From Bacteroidia bacterium (GTDB taxonomy: Bacteria; Bacteroidota; Bacteroidia; B-17B0; Aurantibacillaceae), in contig JAIOZA010000004.1 of the NCBI GenBank assembly GCA_021740825.1, positions 1 to 64,000 on the forward strand: 64,000 nt of DNA, given 5' to 3'. Positions 18,084-27,974 of the stretch are shown here, in pieces. The notes below the pieces were generated by a model. The model was not told the origin of the DNA. It was given only the letters and a program-made list of their open reading frames with translations, and did not search any database. Numbering within the stretch: the first letter of the stretch is position 1; every line of letters begins with the position of its first letter. A program made the translations under genes and the position numbers.

Positions 18084-18629
18084 TTAAATGCAAAAATCTG
18101 GCGGAGGTGTTTCCTGTTGAATAAACACTTCGGTTATTTGAAACAATAATTTAGTATTTGGAGAACACCTTTTGATAGTAGAATTTTTAAATTCCATTAA
18201 TGAGTTATTTACAATATACTTAAAAGCAAAAAAGTTTTTTAATAAATCAAGCGGTGCTTTTGTTTTATTATTATTTGAACTACTATTAAACAAAGCCGCA
18301 AATTGATTTTTCAATTCCATTTCTTGTTTATCACTAACAACAGACAATCTTACATAAACTCCAAATTGCTTTATACTTATAATGTCATACAGCACTCCTT
18401 GATAAACAATTTCTTGATTATCGTCTTCCCACATGATTGAGGATGAGTTTTTGTATAGTTGATTTTTATGGATAGTGATGTTTGTAAAAGCAGTTTCTTT
18501 TTTATTACTAAAAAGATAAGACCTAAATTCTTGTTTATACTTATTTAAATAAACTTGATGAATAAAAAAACTCCCAACTGAAAAAACCACAATTAAAATA
18601 AAAGAAAATATGACCGCTAGTTTTTTCAA
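18084..18629 (-). CDS. Hypothetical secreted or membrane-anchored partner of the TonB receptor
   Basis: The 181-residue protein has one N-terminal hydrophobic helix (AVIFSFILIVVFSVGSFFI) and then a soluble domain with no recognised family. It ends in ETPPPDFCI, a Pro-rich tail with a terminal Cys. Small proteins with Pro/Cys-containing tails next to TonB receptors are frequent in Bacteroidota and may help capture a metal or cofactor; that role is inference. It is upstream of the receptor on the same strand with a 101-bp gap. Confidence 0.7.
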   Translation of the reverse strand: MKKLAVIFSFILIVVFSVGSFFIHQVYLNKYKQEFRSYLFSNKKETAFTNITIHKNQLYKNSSSIMWEDDNQEIVYQGVLYDIISIKQFGVYVRLSVVSDKQEMELKNQFAALFNSSSNNNKTKAPLDLLKNFFAFKYIVNNSLMEFKNSTIKRCSPNTKLLFQITEVFIQQETPPPDFCI

Positions 18630-18673
18630 GAAAAATAAATTTGAAGTTTTAGTTGTTTAGGATAAATATAACA

Positions 18674-18681
18674 CAAATTTA
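18674..18681 (-). promoter_or_regulatory. -7 promoter box for the 18084-18629 gene
   Basis: On the minus strand this reads TAAATTTG, an exact TAnnTTTG match. A TTG lies 15 bp further upstream (18697-18699). It sits 44 bp before the start codon and may drive both this gene and the receptor. Confidence 0.45.
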
Positions 18682-18768
18682 AAATAAAAGGGGCAGCAAA
18701 ATATATGGCTCGCAATCGAACTATTTAACTTTTGATTTTCACTTCAAAACAAATGCTATTTATAATAT

Positions 18769-18776
18769 TATATTTG
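18769..18776 (+). promoter_or_regulatory. -7 promoter box of the glycosyltransferase gene
   Basis: TATATTTG matches TAnnTTTG and ends 11 bp before the ATG at 18788, giving a predicted 5' leader of only a few bases. Confidence 0.45.
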
Positions 18777-18787
18777 CTTATAAAATT

Positions 18788-20716
18788 ATGCTCTCTTTAA
18801 ACAAAATAAAAAACAATTACAGTATAATTATATTACTTTTTTTAGCAAGCGTTTTAAGGTTTTATAATTTTTTTGGTTTACAATATACATACGACGAATT
18901 AAGTGCATTAAATCGTTTAGAATTTAATTCTTTTAATGAGCTTATTAAAAAAGGTGTGATGCCAGATGCCCACCCTGCATTAATACAAGTGTTTTTATAT
19001 TACTATGCCTTGTTGTTTGGAACCGGAGAATGGATTATTAAACTACCGTTTATTTTAGCTGGCATTGGCTCCGTTTATATTATATATGATATTGGGAAAC
19101 GTTGGTTTAGCGAAACGGTAGGACTTTTAACTGCAACACTTCTTGCTTGTACACAATATTTTGTTTTTTACAGTGTGATCGCTCGTCCCTATATCAGTGG
19201 TCTATTTTTATCCTTATTGGTTCTAAAGTTTTGGTTGGAAATACTTTTTAATGACTCAGCTAAAACAAAGCATTACTTTTGTTTTGCTTTATTTGCAGCA
19301 CTTTCAGCACTCAATCACCATTTTAGTATGATGTTTGCTGCCTTATGCGGACTGATAGGCTTGGTTTTTTTAACAAAAAACACTGCTAAAACATATTTAT
19401 TTTTTTGTGGCTTAGCTGTTTTGTTTTACTCACCACATTTTCCTATTTTAATTAATCAACTTAACACCGGCGGTATTGGTGTTTCAAGTGGTGGTTGGTT
19501 AAGTCCACCTGAAAATAATTTTATAGTGAATTTTATTCTTTATTTGTTTCATTATTCTTATGCTTTAATTTTTGTTTTTATTGGCATCATTACATTTGCA
19601 TATTTTAAAACAGAAAAAAACAATAGTACAAAACAAAATAAGATTCGCTTAGTGCTACTGTTATTGTTTGCGCTTACATTCCTTATTGGATTTTACTATT
19701 CCATAAAAATTAATCCTGTAATTCAATTCTCCACTTTAATTTTTGCGGCTCCTTGCCTTCTTTTATTTTTGGCTTCATTTGCGGGAGAACTATCACTAAA
19801 AATCAAATGGCTAAGTATATGTTTACTGGCAATAATTTGTATTAGCACACTTATCTTCAAAAGAAATTATTATGCGCTGGTTTTTAATCAATCATTTGAT
19901 ACTTATATACAAACAGCAGACCTCATAGCTCAAGAAAAAGGAAATAATAATGTATACAGCTTGTTTAAAGGCGAGCGCTGGTTTTTAAACTATTACAAAA
20001 AAAAGTATCATTCTAACGCCAAATTTGAGGTGATTGAAAACGAGACAAAAAGTTTATTCGATTATAAAAACGTGTACGATACTTTATCTGCAAAGTACCT
20101 TGTTTTGGGTGATTTTAATCCCGCTCAAGTACTTCAAGCATCACTTTATTATCCTTTTGTTTACAAAAAAATAAGTGGATATGGCTATGAATTTTATGTG
20201 TTGAGTAAAGAAAAATCAGCTAGTAGTTTGGAATGTGAAAAGTTTAATAAAATCTATACTGATTTTATTAAAATCTCTAAGGAATTTACTTTAAACGCTG
20301 ATTTAATTATTTCTGATTTGGACAACAAACTATATAAAATTGATAGTCTTAACGAATACCCTATTTCTTTTAAAATAAAAAGCGCAGATTTAAAATGTAA
20401 AGAAGGACAAAGTATTGTAGCAGAAATTAAATATATATCGAATGCGCCCGTAAACGGATTGTTATGCGGCAGCACTGATGCCAATAAACAAAACCTACAC
20501 TGGACTTCAAATGACATTGCGGCGTTTTACAATGCTGATGAAAAAATACAAACGGCCTATTTATCAATATACATTCCCGCCAATTTTAATGAGCCAGATA
20601 ACGAGTTAACTATTTTTATTTGGAATGATAAAAAAGAAACATTCTTATTAAAAGAATTTTCTATTTATACGTGGGATAACAATCCATATCGCTATGGATT
20701 ATTATCTGACTTTTAA
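18788..20716 (+). CDS. Family 39-like membrane glycosyltransferase
   Basis: The 642-residue protein has about ten membrane helices in residues 10-360 and a soluble C-terminal domain from about 380 on. The first periplasmic loop has YTYDELSALNR, with the acidic YDE pair typical of PMT/ArnT-like GT39 enzymes. A later ADAHPAL-like segment reads MPDAHPAL. These enzymes move a sugar from a polyprenyl-phosphate donor to a protein, lipid or glycan outside the inner membrane. The donor and acceptor are unknown. It is monocistronic and convergent with tig. Confidence 0.82.
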   Translation: MLSLNKIKNNYSIIILLFLASVLRFYNFFGLQYTYDELSALNRLEFNSFNELIKKGVMPDAHPALIQVFLYYYALLFGTGEWIIKLPFILAGIGSVYIIYDIGKRWFSETVGLLTATLLACTQYFVFYSVIARPYISGLFLSLLVLKFWLEILFNDSAKTKHYFCFALFAALSALNHHFSMMFAALCGLIGLVFLTKNTAKTYLFFCGLAVLFYSPHFPILINQLNTGGIGVSSGGWLSPPENNFIVNFILYLFHYSYALIFVFIGIITFAYFKTEKNNSTKQNKIRLVLLLLFALTFLIGFYYSIKINPVIQFSTLIFAAPCLLLFLASFAGELSLKIKWLSICLLAIICISTLIFKRNYYALVFNQSFDTYIQTADLIAQEKGNNNVYSLFKGERWFLNYYKKKYHSNAKFEVIENETKSLFDYKNVYDTLSAKYLVLGDFNPAQVLQASLYYPFVYKKISGYGYEFYVLSKEKSASSLECEKFNKIYTDFIKISKEFTLNADLIISDLDNKLYKIDSLNEYPISFKIKSADLKCKEGQSIVAEIKYISNAPVNGLLCGSTDANKQNLHWTSNDIAAFYNADEKIQTAYLSIYIPANFNEPDNELTIFIWNDKKETFLLKEFSIYTWDNNPYRYGLLSDF

Positions 20717-20779
20717 TAATCTTTAGTAAACTAAAATTAATTAACCAAGAAAACGGGAATTAGTTACGCATACTAAATT

Positions 20780-22120
20780 TTATTCAGTTATACCAAAAAA
20801 CTCGTTATAACTTAACTCTTTAGTATCTAATGTGCATGAGGATTTTAATACGTCTATCACCTTTTTGCTATACAAGCCTTCAAATATTTTTTGAGCTTCT
20901 TTTTCTTTGCTTAAAATCCCATCCGTAATTTTAGCTACTTCGGTTTCATCTGGAACTTGTCCATAACGAGCAAATTGAGAACGCACATAATTTGCAGCTT
21001 CAACTTTTGCCTCGTCAGCAGTTACAGTAATATTACTGTTTTTAATGATTTTATTTTCTATTAACTTCCATTGCATCGATTTTGCATAAGATGGGTATTC
21101 TGCATCTAATTGCTCTTTAGTCAATGGCTTTTCGTTCACGGCCATTAACCAACGCTTTAAAAATTCATCTGGTAAAGTAATATTTAGTTTTTCTACTAAT
21201 GTTTTTTCTGCAGCCTCAACAAATTTACGATCCGTATCCTGCATAAACATTAATGCTAACTCTGACTTAATTTTATCTTTAAATTCTACTTCAGAATTAA
21301 TAGTTCCTGCACCGTATAATTTATCAAATAATTCCTGGTTTAATTCCGCATCTTCCATTCGAGCAATATTACGGACCGTTAATTGTAAGTTTGCATTAAA
21401 ATTTTCTGCAACTTCTTTATCAATGCCTAATGACATAGATTTATCAACAGCTGAATCATATAGTTCATTTGAATTGATAAAAATTTTATCTTCTTTTTTA
21501 GCACCAGTTAGTTTTGCTTTTGCAGCTTCATTTTTTAAACGATCAATGCCAATACTAGTTGATTTAAAAACGCCTCCTGCAACAATATTATTTTGTTCAT
21601 CTAGTTCAACAATATCAATGTAAAGTACATCGGATACTTCCGCAACTTCTGGGTTAGAAGGTTTTCCATAATTACGTTTTACATCTTTTAAATATTTTTC
21701 TACCAACTCATCATCTATCTTTACGGTATTATATACAAATGTTTGAGAATTATCTAAATTAACTTCAAATTGCGGAGCTAAACCTAAATCATAATTAAAA
21801 GTCCATTCAGTTTGGTTGTCAAAATCAACCGTATTATTTTCTTTAGGGATAGGGTTTCCTAAAATTTCGATTTTATTTTCATTTATATAATTATATAGCG
21901 ATTCGTTTAATATTTTATTTATCTCATCCACTAATATAGATTTACCGTGCTGTTTTTTAACTAATCCAACTGGCACTTTTCCTGGCCTAAAACCTGGCAT
22001 TGAAATTTGCTTTTGTACTTTTTTTATTGCCCCCTCAACTTTATCTTGATAGTCATTTGGAGTAACCGTGATGCTTAATTCTGCATTTAATGCATTAATT
22101 TCTGTTTTAGATATATTCAT
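20780..22120 (-). CDS. tig: Trigger factor (ribosome-associated chaperone)
   Basis: I place the start at ATG 22120, giving MNISKTEINALNAEL and 446 residues. The longer TTG start at 22153 lies inside the -7 promoter box and is rejected. The N-terminal ribosome-binding domain has the signature GFRPGKVPVGLVKKQHG. A middle region replaces the classical FKBP domain and looks degenerate, and the C-terminal helical chaperone arms follow. Trigger factor binds near the ribosomal exit tunnel and holds nascent chains. Some annotators call the Bacteroidota version peptidyl-prolyl isomerase, but that activity is uncertain here. Confidence 0.92.
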   Translation of the reverse strand: MNISKTEINALNAELSITVTPNDYQDKVEGAIKKVQKQISMPGFRPGKVPVGLVKKQHGKSILVDEINKILNESLYNYINENKIEILGNPIPKENNTVDFDNQTEWTFNYDLGLAPQFEVNLDNSQTFVYNTVKIDDELVEKYLKDVKRNYGKPSNPEVAEVSDVLYIDIVELDEQNNIVAGGVFKSTSIGIDRLKNEAAKAKLTGAKKEDKIFINSNELYDSAVDKSMSLGIDKEVAENFNANLQLTVRNIARMEDAELNQELFDKLYGAGTINSEVEFKDKIKSELALMFMQDTDRKFVEAAEKTLVEKLNITLPDEFLKRWLMAVNEKPLTKEQLDAEYPSYAKSMQWKLIENKIIKNSNITVTADEAKVEAANYVRSQFARYGQVPDETEVAKITDGILSKEKEAQKIFEGLYSKKVIDVLKSSCTLDTKELSYNEFFGITE

Positions 22121-22150
22121 GTTGTTATATTTTAATATTAATAAGGGGTG

Positions 22151-22158
22151 CAAAAATA
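22151..22158 (-). promoter_or_regulatory. -7 promoter box of tig
   Basis: On the minus strand this reads TATTTTTG, an exact match to TAnnTTTG, 31 bp before the chosen tig start. It also argues against the upstream TTG start. Confidence 0.55.
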
Positions 22159-22452
22159 AGGGATTTTAGCTAAAAATCAACTAATTAGGTTTAATATTTA
22201 TTAAATAAAAGGAAAATAACTATGTGCTCATTTTAATTTAAAGCTAGTAGTTACTAAGTCTGAGATAATTAAAAAAGGCTTTACTCATATTCAAGTAAAA
22301 ACGACTGCTATCAAGCAAAACTTTGAATGCCGTATTTGTAAATCAATTATAAACTAGTGGGTTGCTAAGGGGTTATTGTGAAAAACTAATTTCACTAACT
22401 GTTGAATATTATAAAGTCTTTAGCAAATTGCAGTATAGAATAATTACAAATT
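22159..22452. other. Divergent intergenic region with no gene seen
   Basis: This 294-bp stretch separates tig from the SGNH gene. I found no ORF, hairpin terminator or repeat in it. A promoter for the rightward gene must be here, but no exact TAnnTTTG box was found. Confidence 0.5.
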
Positions 22453-23901
22453 TTGCAGAAACCAAGTCACACTCTATTTTTTATTTTTCTAACATTTATA
22501 ATGTTAGGGTTTATTAGTACGGTGTTTCCGGAAAAAGGAATGTGTTTCAGTGAAAAATTATGTTTACACTACCCAACTTTCTCTTCCTTGTTTTTTGAAA
22601 AAAAGGGTGCTAAGGTTGATATTACAAGTATAATCAATTTAGCTGATGAGAAAGATAAGCCAAAAGAAAAAAGTAACGATACAACCTTTACAAATACTGA
22701 GATGGTTGCAGATTCAATTGTTAAAGTTGCAACTAGTATTCAATATAAAAACGCCAATAAATCTGCTTTGGCCAACTTTTTTAATGCTTTAAATACAATA
22801 AATAATCAAGAAAAGAGTATCCGAATTTTACATTACGGCGATTCACAAATTGAAGGGGACAGAATAAGTGACTATCTGCGACTAAAACTACAATCGCAAT
22901 TTGGTGGAGAGGGGCCTGGATTAATTTCATTTATGCCGGTAGCGCCTAGCGTAATTAATAAATTATCTTGGAGCGCAAGTTGGGACCGGTATCCAGTATT
23001 TGCAGGAAAAGACAAGCGCGTCAAGCATAATAACTTTGGAGCCTTAGCGCACGTTACACGATTTAATAATTATGTTACTGTTACTGATACTACACAATAT
23101 AAATCCGCCTGGGTAAAAATTGTTACTAGTAAAAATGGGGGGCCAAAAGCGGCGGCATATAAAAAAATTAAATTATTTTACGGAGGCTCACAAAACAAAA
23201 CCTACGTTGAGTTATATGAAAACGGAAGTTTAAATAATACTGATTCGTTAAATGCTGGTGGAAATTTTAATATAAAAGAATTTACACTTAACCAAAGTGC
23301 TTTATTACAAGAATTTAAATTTAAAGGAAAAGATAGTCCTGATTTTTATGGGGTTTCACTAGAAGGTAATAAAGGGGTTATGGTAGATAATTTTGGATTA
23401 CGCGGTAGTTCAGGAACTTTTTTTAATCAAATTAATTATGGCCAGTTAAAGCAATTTTACGATTACCTAAATTCTAAATTAATTATCCTTCAGTTTGGTG
23501 GTAATGCATTACCATATATGACTACAAAAGAACAAGCAGATAATTTTGGAACCTATTTAAAAGCACAAATATTAATTATAAAAAAGTTAGCACCCGAAGC
23601 TTCTATTTTGGTTATTGGCCCTGCAGATATGAGTGTGAAAGTTGGAGCAAATTATGAAACGCATCCGCAACTAGAAAACCTAAGAGATGCCATAAAAAGA
23701 AACGCCTTTGAAACCGACTGCGCTTTTTTTGACATGTATAATTGTATGGGCGGAAAAAACAGTATGTTATCGTGGGTTGAACAAGGTATTGGAGCAAAAG
23801 ATTACATTCATTTTAGTTCAGGCGGTGCACGTAAAATAGCGGTGCTATTATATTCCTCGTTGATTAGCGATTATAACGCATTTACAAAAAGTAAAAAATA
23901 G
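22453..23901 (+). CDS. SGNH/GDSL-type hydrolase, probable acetyl-transfer partner
   Basis: The 482-residue protein starts at TTG 22453 (an ATG at 22501 is possible but would cut the signal anchor). It has an N-terminal hydrophobic helix and a low-complexity linker to about residue 90. The SGNH domain follows: RILHYGDSQIEGD (block I with the nucleophile Ser), LQFGGNALPYM (block III-like), and DYIHFSSGGARKIA (block V with the Asp-x-x-His). It precedes a second SGNH gene by 12 bp and an MBOAT gene. That suggests O-acetylation of an exported polysaccharide in the periplasm, by analogy to alginate AlgI/AlgJ/AlgX. Confidence 0.85.
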   Translation: MQKPSHTLFFIFLTFIMLGFISTVFPEKGMCFSEKLCLHYPTFSSLFFEKKGAKVDITSIINLADEKDKPKEKSNDTTFTNTEMVADSIVKVATSIQYKNANKSALANFFNALNTINNQEKSIRILHYGDSQIEGDRISDYLRLKLQSQFGGEGPGLISFMPVAPSVINKLSWSASWDRYPVFAGKDKRVKHNNFGALAHVTRFNNYVTVTDTTQYKSAWVKIVTSKNGGPKAAAYKKIKLFYGGSQNKTYVELYENGSLNNTDSLNAGGNFNIKEFTLNQSALLQEFKFKGKDSPDFYGVSLEGNKGVMVDNFGLRGSSGTFFNQINYGQLKQFYDYLNSKLIILQFGGNALPYMTTKEQADNFGTYLKAQILIIKKLAPEASILVIGPADMSVKVGANYETHPQLENLRDAIKRNAFETDCAFFDMYNCMGGKNSMLSWVEQGIGAKDYIHFSSGGARKIAVLLYSSLISDYNAFTKSKK

Positions 23902-23913
23902 AATAAAAAATTA

Positions 23914-25161
23914 ATGCCAAAATATAGCACTATACTAATAAAAAAATCAAACTTACTTTTCATCGGTGTTTTATTTTTTGTCTTTTATTTAGTGTCCTTT
24001 CAATTAAAAGCACAGAAATTTCCTTTTATAAATTACGATCAAAGTAAATTGTATTTTAGCAAGGATAGTTCTCAGTTTATGGATTTTTATAAAAAAATTG
24101 ATGATTTAAGGGATGGAAAACGCAATAAAGTTAGCGTCATCCATTTTGGTGGCTCACATATCCAAGCGGGTTTTTGGACAGAAGTTTTAATGGATGGTTT
24201 TCAAAGCATCGGTAATTTTAAAGGGGGCGGGACTTTTATTTTTCCATTTAAAATAGTGAAAAGTAATAGCCCGTATTTTTTTAAATCTTTTACAACCGGT
24301 AAATGGGTTCGTAAAAGAAATGCTTTAGCCAAAGAGATGTGTGACAATTTAGGGCTAGCAGGAATAGCTGGCATTAGTAATGATAGCGCAAACACATTTG
24401 GATTTAAATTGCTAAAAAATAATCATCATCAATCTTTTAATACATTGCGCGTGTACCATAATTTTAATCCAAGCTTTAATTTTTTTATGGACGAACAAAT
24501 TGGTCTAAAGTTTACTAGAAAGGATTTTAAAAAGGAAAGTTATTCAGAATACTATTTTGAAAACTACATCGACTCAATAAATTTTAATTTAGTGAGAATC
24601 GATACAATCATTAAAGATTTTATGTTACGTGGTTTTAGTATTGAAAATTCTAAGCCGGGATTTTACTATGCATCTATTGGTGTAAATGGAGCAAGCACTT
24701 CCTCTTATTTAAAATGCCAAGAGTTTGTAAATGAATTAAAAGGTATTCCGCCCGACTTAGTCATTTTTTCTCTAGGGGTTAACGACACACATAGTGTAAA
24801 TTTTTCAAAGGAACAATTTATATCAAATTATGATAGTTTAATTGCTCTTGTAAAAATAGCATCTCCTAACTGCTGCTTTTTATTTACAACAGTTACTGAT
24901 AATTTTATGACACGTAGAACGTCCAACAAAAGGCCTATTAAAGCGCAAGAAGCTATATTTGAATTAATGAATAAACATAACGCTGCCGTATATGATTTGT
25001 ACTCGGTAATGGGGGGTTATAAATCTATTTACAAATGGTATAAAGCAGGCCTGGCAGCAAAAGACAAAGTGCATTTTAATGGGCGAGGTTATACTATTTT
25101 AGCAAATTTAATGTTTGACGCCATAAATAGAAGTTATAAGTGTAATAGTAAAGTAAATTAG
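23914..25161 (+). CDS. SGNH-like protein, second of pair
   Basis: The 415-residue protein has an N-terminal helix (LLFIGVLFFVFYLVSFQLKAQ). Block I reads SVIHFGGSHIQAGF, where GGSH replaces the usual GDSQ or GDSL. Block III is FSLGVNDTHS with the Asn, and block V is DKVHFNGRGY with the Asp/His. The catalytic Ser and His are therefore present although block I is unusual. It is probably an O-acetyltransferase or esterase of the AlgX/AlgJ kind acting with the MBOAT protein downstream (73-bp gap). The two SGNH genes are divergent in sequence. Confidence 0.83.
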   Translation: MPKYSTILIKKSNLLFIGVLFFVFYLVSFQLKAQKFPFINYDQSKLYFSKDSSQFMDFYKKIDDLRDGKRNKVSVIHFGGSHIQAGFWTEVLMDGFQSIGNFKGGGTFIFPFKIVKSNSPYFFKSFTTGKWVRKRNALAKEMCDNLGLAGIAGISNDSANTFGFKLLKNNHHQSFNTLRVYHNFNPSFNFFMDEQIGLKFTRKDFKKESYSEYYFENYIDSINFNLVRIDTIIKDFMLRGFSIENSKPGFYYASIGVNGASTSSYLKCQEFVNELKGIPPDLVIFSLGVNDTHSVNFSKEQFISNYDSLIALVKIASPNCCFLFTTVTDNFMTRRTSNKRPIKAQEAIFELMNKHNAAVYDLYSVMGGYKSIYKWYKAGLAAKDKVHFNGRGYTILANLMFDAINRSYKCNSKVN

Positions 25162-25234
25162 TTGGGGTAAAATAAAAGATTTAACTAATGTATGTCATGA
25201 TTCTTTAATCCTTCATCCAGAATCAGTAAAAATA

Positions 25235-26902
25235 ATGTTCAACGATATACTTACATATTTAAAGTCTTGTTTCTTTTATGTAAAAGGACAACCTGTTATT
25301 TTTACACAACTTTACTTTTGGGTATTTTTTGTTGTAGTACTTGGAATCTATTCTTTGATTTATAAAAAAAATACGCTCAGAACGTTTTACTTATTATTAG
25401 TTAGTTTTTTCTTTTACTATAAAACAAGTGGTGTCTTTTTAATATTGCTCATCTTCACTATTATTAGTGATTATAATTGGGGGCGACTCATTTATCAAAG
25501 TAAATCCGACGCTCACAAAAAGGTATATCTAACAATTAGCCTGCTGCTTAATTTATTTTTATTATGTTATTTTAAATACGCATACTTTTTTACAGAAAGT
25601 GTTAATCAATTAGCGGGAACTGAAATATCTTTTTTTAATCACTTCGCACAATTTAGTAATACATTTTTAGGCACGACCGATCCGGTAGATAAATTAATTT
25701 TACCAGTTGGTATTTCTTTTTTCACTTTTCAGTCTATATCGTATACAATTGATCTGTACAGAGGCAAGGTAACGCCCGTGAAATCTATTTTTGATTACGG
25801 TTTTTTTGTTTGTTTTTTTCCGCATTTAGTAGCTGGGCCTATTGTAAAAGCAAACGAATTTTTGTATCAAATTTATCAAGAGTATAGCTTAACACGTAAG
25901 GAATTCGGTTATGCTATTTTTTGGATATTAAATGGTTTAGGGAAAAAGATATTAGCAGATTACATTGCCATCAATTATATTGATCGCATTTTTGATAACC
26001 CAAATTACTATTCAGGAGTAGAAACTGTTTTCGGGATCTTTGGTTATTCCTTACAAATTTATGCTGATTTTAGTGGTTATACAGACATTGCAATTGGCGT
26101 AGCTTTATTATTAGGTTATCGTTTAAAAACAAACTTTAAATCACCTTATAAGGCACAAGATGTTAGTGAGTTTTGGAAGCGCTGGCATATTTCTTTATCA
26201 ACTTGGTTAAAGGATTATCTATACATTCCATTAGGTGGCAATAAAAAAGGAACTATTGGTTCTTACATATGTATTGCTTTTTTATCCATAGTATTAGTGA
26301 TGCTTACGGGTAAAATTTGGTTGTTATTAGTGTTATTATTTATCGCGATTTTATTTGTTCTATTAGCCTATTTTTTTCCTAAAGTAAAACAGAGTGTAAA
26401 TACAAATATTAATTTATTAGTAACCATGCTGTTAGGAGGCTTTTGGCATGGTAGTTCTTGGTTGTTTATTATTTGGGGAGGCCTAAATGGTTTAGGATTA
26501 GTAGTTCATAAACTATGGCAAAACATTTCTCCGTTTAAAAACACTAGTTCGTTTTTTGTGAAAGGCATCTTAGTATTTATAACTTTAGCTTTTATAAGCT
26601 TTACACGTATCTTTTTTAGAAGCGACAGCTTAGATACCGTTAGTTTAATTTTTGATAGAATAATAAATCATTTTGGTGGCGCGTTAACGTTAAATATTAT
26701 CCAAGGATATGCCTTAGTATTTTCAGTTATTTCAATTGGTTATTTAATCCACTGGATACCAGAAAGCTTTAAAGAAAGGTATCGATTGAAATTTGCAGAA
26801 TTATCTTTACCCGCTATGAGTGTAGTAACTCTTCTGTTTGTGTTTTTTATTTATCAAATGGTAAGTGGCGAAATGCAACCATTTATTTATTTTCAGTTTT
26901 AA
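25235..26902 (+). CDS. MBOAT family O-acyltransferase (AlgI/DltB-like)
   Basis: The 555-residue protein has about twelve membrane helices. MBOAT motifs are LPVGISFFTFQSISYTID, HLVAGPIVKANEF, EFWKRWHISLSTWLKDYLYIPLGGNKKG, and GGFWHGSSWLF with the active-site His near residue 405. AlgI-type MBOATs pass acyl groups, usually acetyl, across the membrane to periplasmic transferases. The two preceding SGNH genes supply likely partners. The acceptor glycan is not identified, and there are no glycan synthesis genes beside it. Confidence 0.93.
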   Translation: MFNDILTYLKSCFFYVKGQPVIFTQLYFWVFFVVVLGIYSLIYKKNTLRTFYLLLVSFFFYYKTSGVFLILLIFTIISDYNWGRLIYQSKSDAHKKVYLTISLLLNLFLLCYFKYAYFFTESVNQLAGTEISFFNHFAQFSNTFLGTTDPVDKLILPVGISFFTFQSISYTIDLYRGKVTPVKSIFDYGFFVCFFPHLVAGPIVKANEFLYQIYQEYSLTRKEFGYAIFWILNGLGKKILADYIAINYIDRIFDNPNYYSGVETVFGIFGYSLQIYADFSGYTDIAIGVALLLGYRLKTNFKSPYKAQDVSEFWKRWHISLSTWLKDYLYIPLGGNKKGTIGSYICIAFLSIVLVMLTGKIWLLLVLLFIAILFVLLAYFFPKVKQSVNTNINLLVTMLLGGFWHGSSWLFIIWGGLNGLGLVVHKLWQNISPFKNTSSFFVKGILVFITLAFISFTRIFFRSDSLDTVSLIFDRIINHFGGALTLNIIQGYALVFSVISIGYLIHWIPESFKERYRLKFAELSLPAMSVVTLLFVFFIYQMVSGEMQPFIYFQF

Positions 26903-26948
26903 GTATTATAGTACATTCATGCAGAACCAAAGTTTCGAAAAGTTTATT

Positions 26949-27866
26949 TTATTTTAGAGGAGTCATATCAAGTTCAATTAAGCGCTCTTCTTGTCTGTTG
27001 GGAGGCAGACCTTGCTTTAAAAACATCAATTGACCTGTTGGCCCTGCAATAAATGTTTCAATACCTTTTCCTAAACTAAATTCTGCTGAACGACGAATGA
27101 TGGAAATACTGCGGCACAATGGATAATTTTTTGTGGCAATATTAGATTGATCTGGCATATAAGCAATTTCATTATTATTTTTAGAAACTGCTAAAATTTT
27201 AATTGTTTTTAAAAATTCTTTTGTTGTGTTATCATCTTTATCACTCAACCAAGCATAATCACAAACACCAATAGATTTCGGGTTTACTGAAATTGCCTTT
27301 ATTAATTCCGTAGTATTATTTAAAGCGGTACAGTTTTTTCCAAACTTTTCTAAAACAACTAAAGAATCTTTTAACTGACGAGTGCTACCGGAATTTGCAT
27401 TATCAAAAACAATATTAATATGCTGTCCAGGAATAAAAGTACTATCGTTTCCTTTTAATAGTTCTGTCAATTCCTTAATAGAAATTGTAGAATCATTAAA
27501 CGTTTTACTTACAATAAAAGCAATAGCATCACCAGCAACAATGGAAGTTTGCGGAAAAATATTTTTTGCTTTAAATTGCGTTAATTCCTTTTCTGTTAAC
27601 TCACGAGAAATAGCAATTACTTTAGTACTATCATTATATAACGCTTCTATACAAGCTTTTTCGTTAGAGGTTCTTAATACAATATCGGCATATTTATACG
27701 TTGTTTGAAATGTATAAATTTGATTTTTGACATGTAGCGTCAACCCTTCATCATAAAACAAATTTGTTTTTCCTGAAGTTGGAGAATCTTTTTTTGTGAT
27801 GTCTTCTTTTAATCCACATGAGAAAGTAAAAAGTGATAAAATGATAATTAGAAAAGTCCCTTTCAT
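26949..27866 (-). CDS. PstS-like periplasmic substrate-binding lipoprotein
   Basis: The 305-residue protein has a lipoprotein signal ending at FTFSC (Cys 17). Its PBP-like fold has strands such as VIAISRELTEKEL, IVAGDAIAFIVSK and a GSTRQL anion-binding turn. This matches the phosphate-binding PstS-like family that is widespread in Bacteroidota. No pstC, pstA or pstB is nearby, so a transport role is not supported here and it may be a sensor or scavenging protein. It lies 108 bp downstream of sufS on the same strand. Confidence 0.8.
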   Translation of the reverse strand: MKGTFLIIILSLFTFSCGLKEDITKKDSPTSGKTNLFYDEGLTLHVKNQIYTFQTTYKYADIVLRTSNEKACIEALYNDSTKVIAISRELTEKELTQFKAKNIFPQTSIVAGDAIAFIVSKTFNDSTISIKELTELLKGNDSTFIPGQHINIVFDNANSGSTRQLKDSLVVLEKFGKNCTALNNTTELIKAISVNPKSIGVCDYAWLSDKDDNTTKEFLKTIKILAVSKNNNEIAYMPDQSNIATKNYPLCRSISIIRRSAEFSLGKGIETFIAGPTGQLMFLKQGLPPNRQEERLIELDMTPLK

Positions 27867-27974
27867 TGTATAAGTATTTAAACGAAATCGAAATTAATCA
27901 ATATTTTACTATATACATCTGCTAAAAATTACATCCACAAATATCAAAAGTCATTTACAAACATTGAGTTGAGT

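Noticed and set aside
22121-22153. Longer TTG start of trigger factor
   Set aside because: The TTG overlaps the tig -7 promoter box, so the transcript would begin downstream of it.
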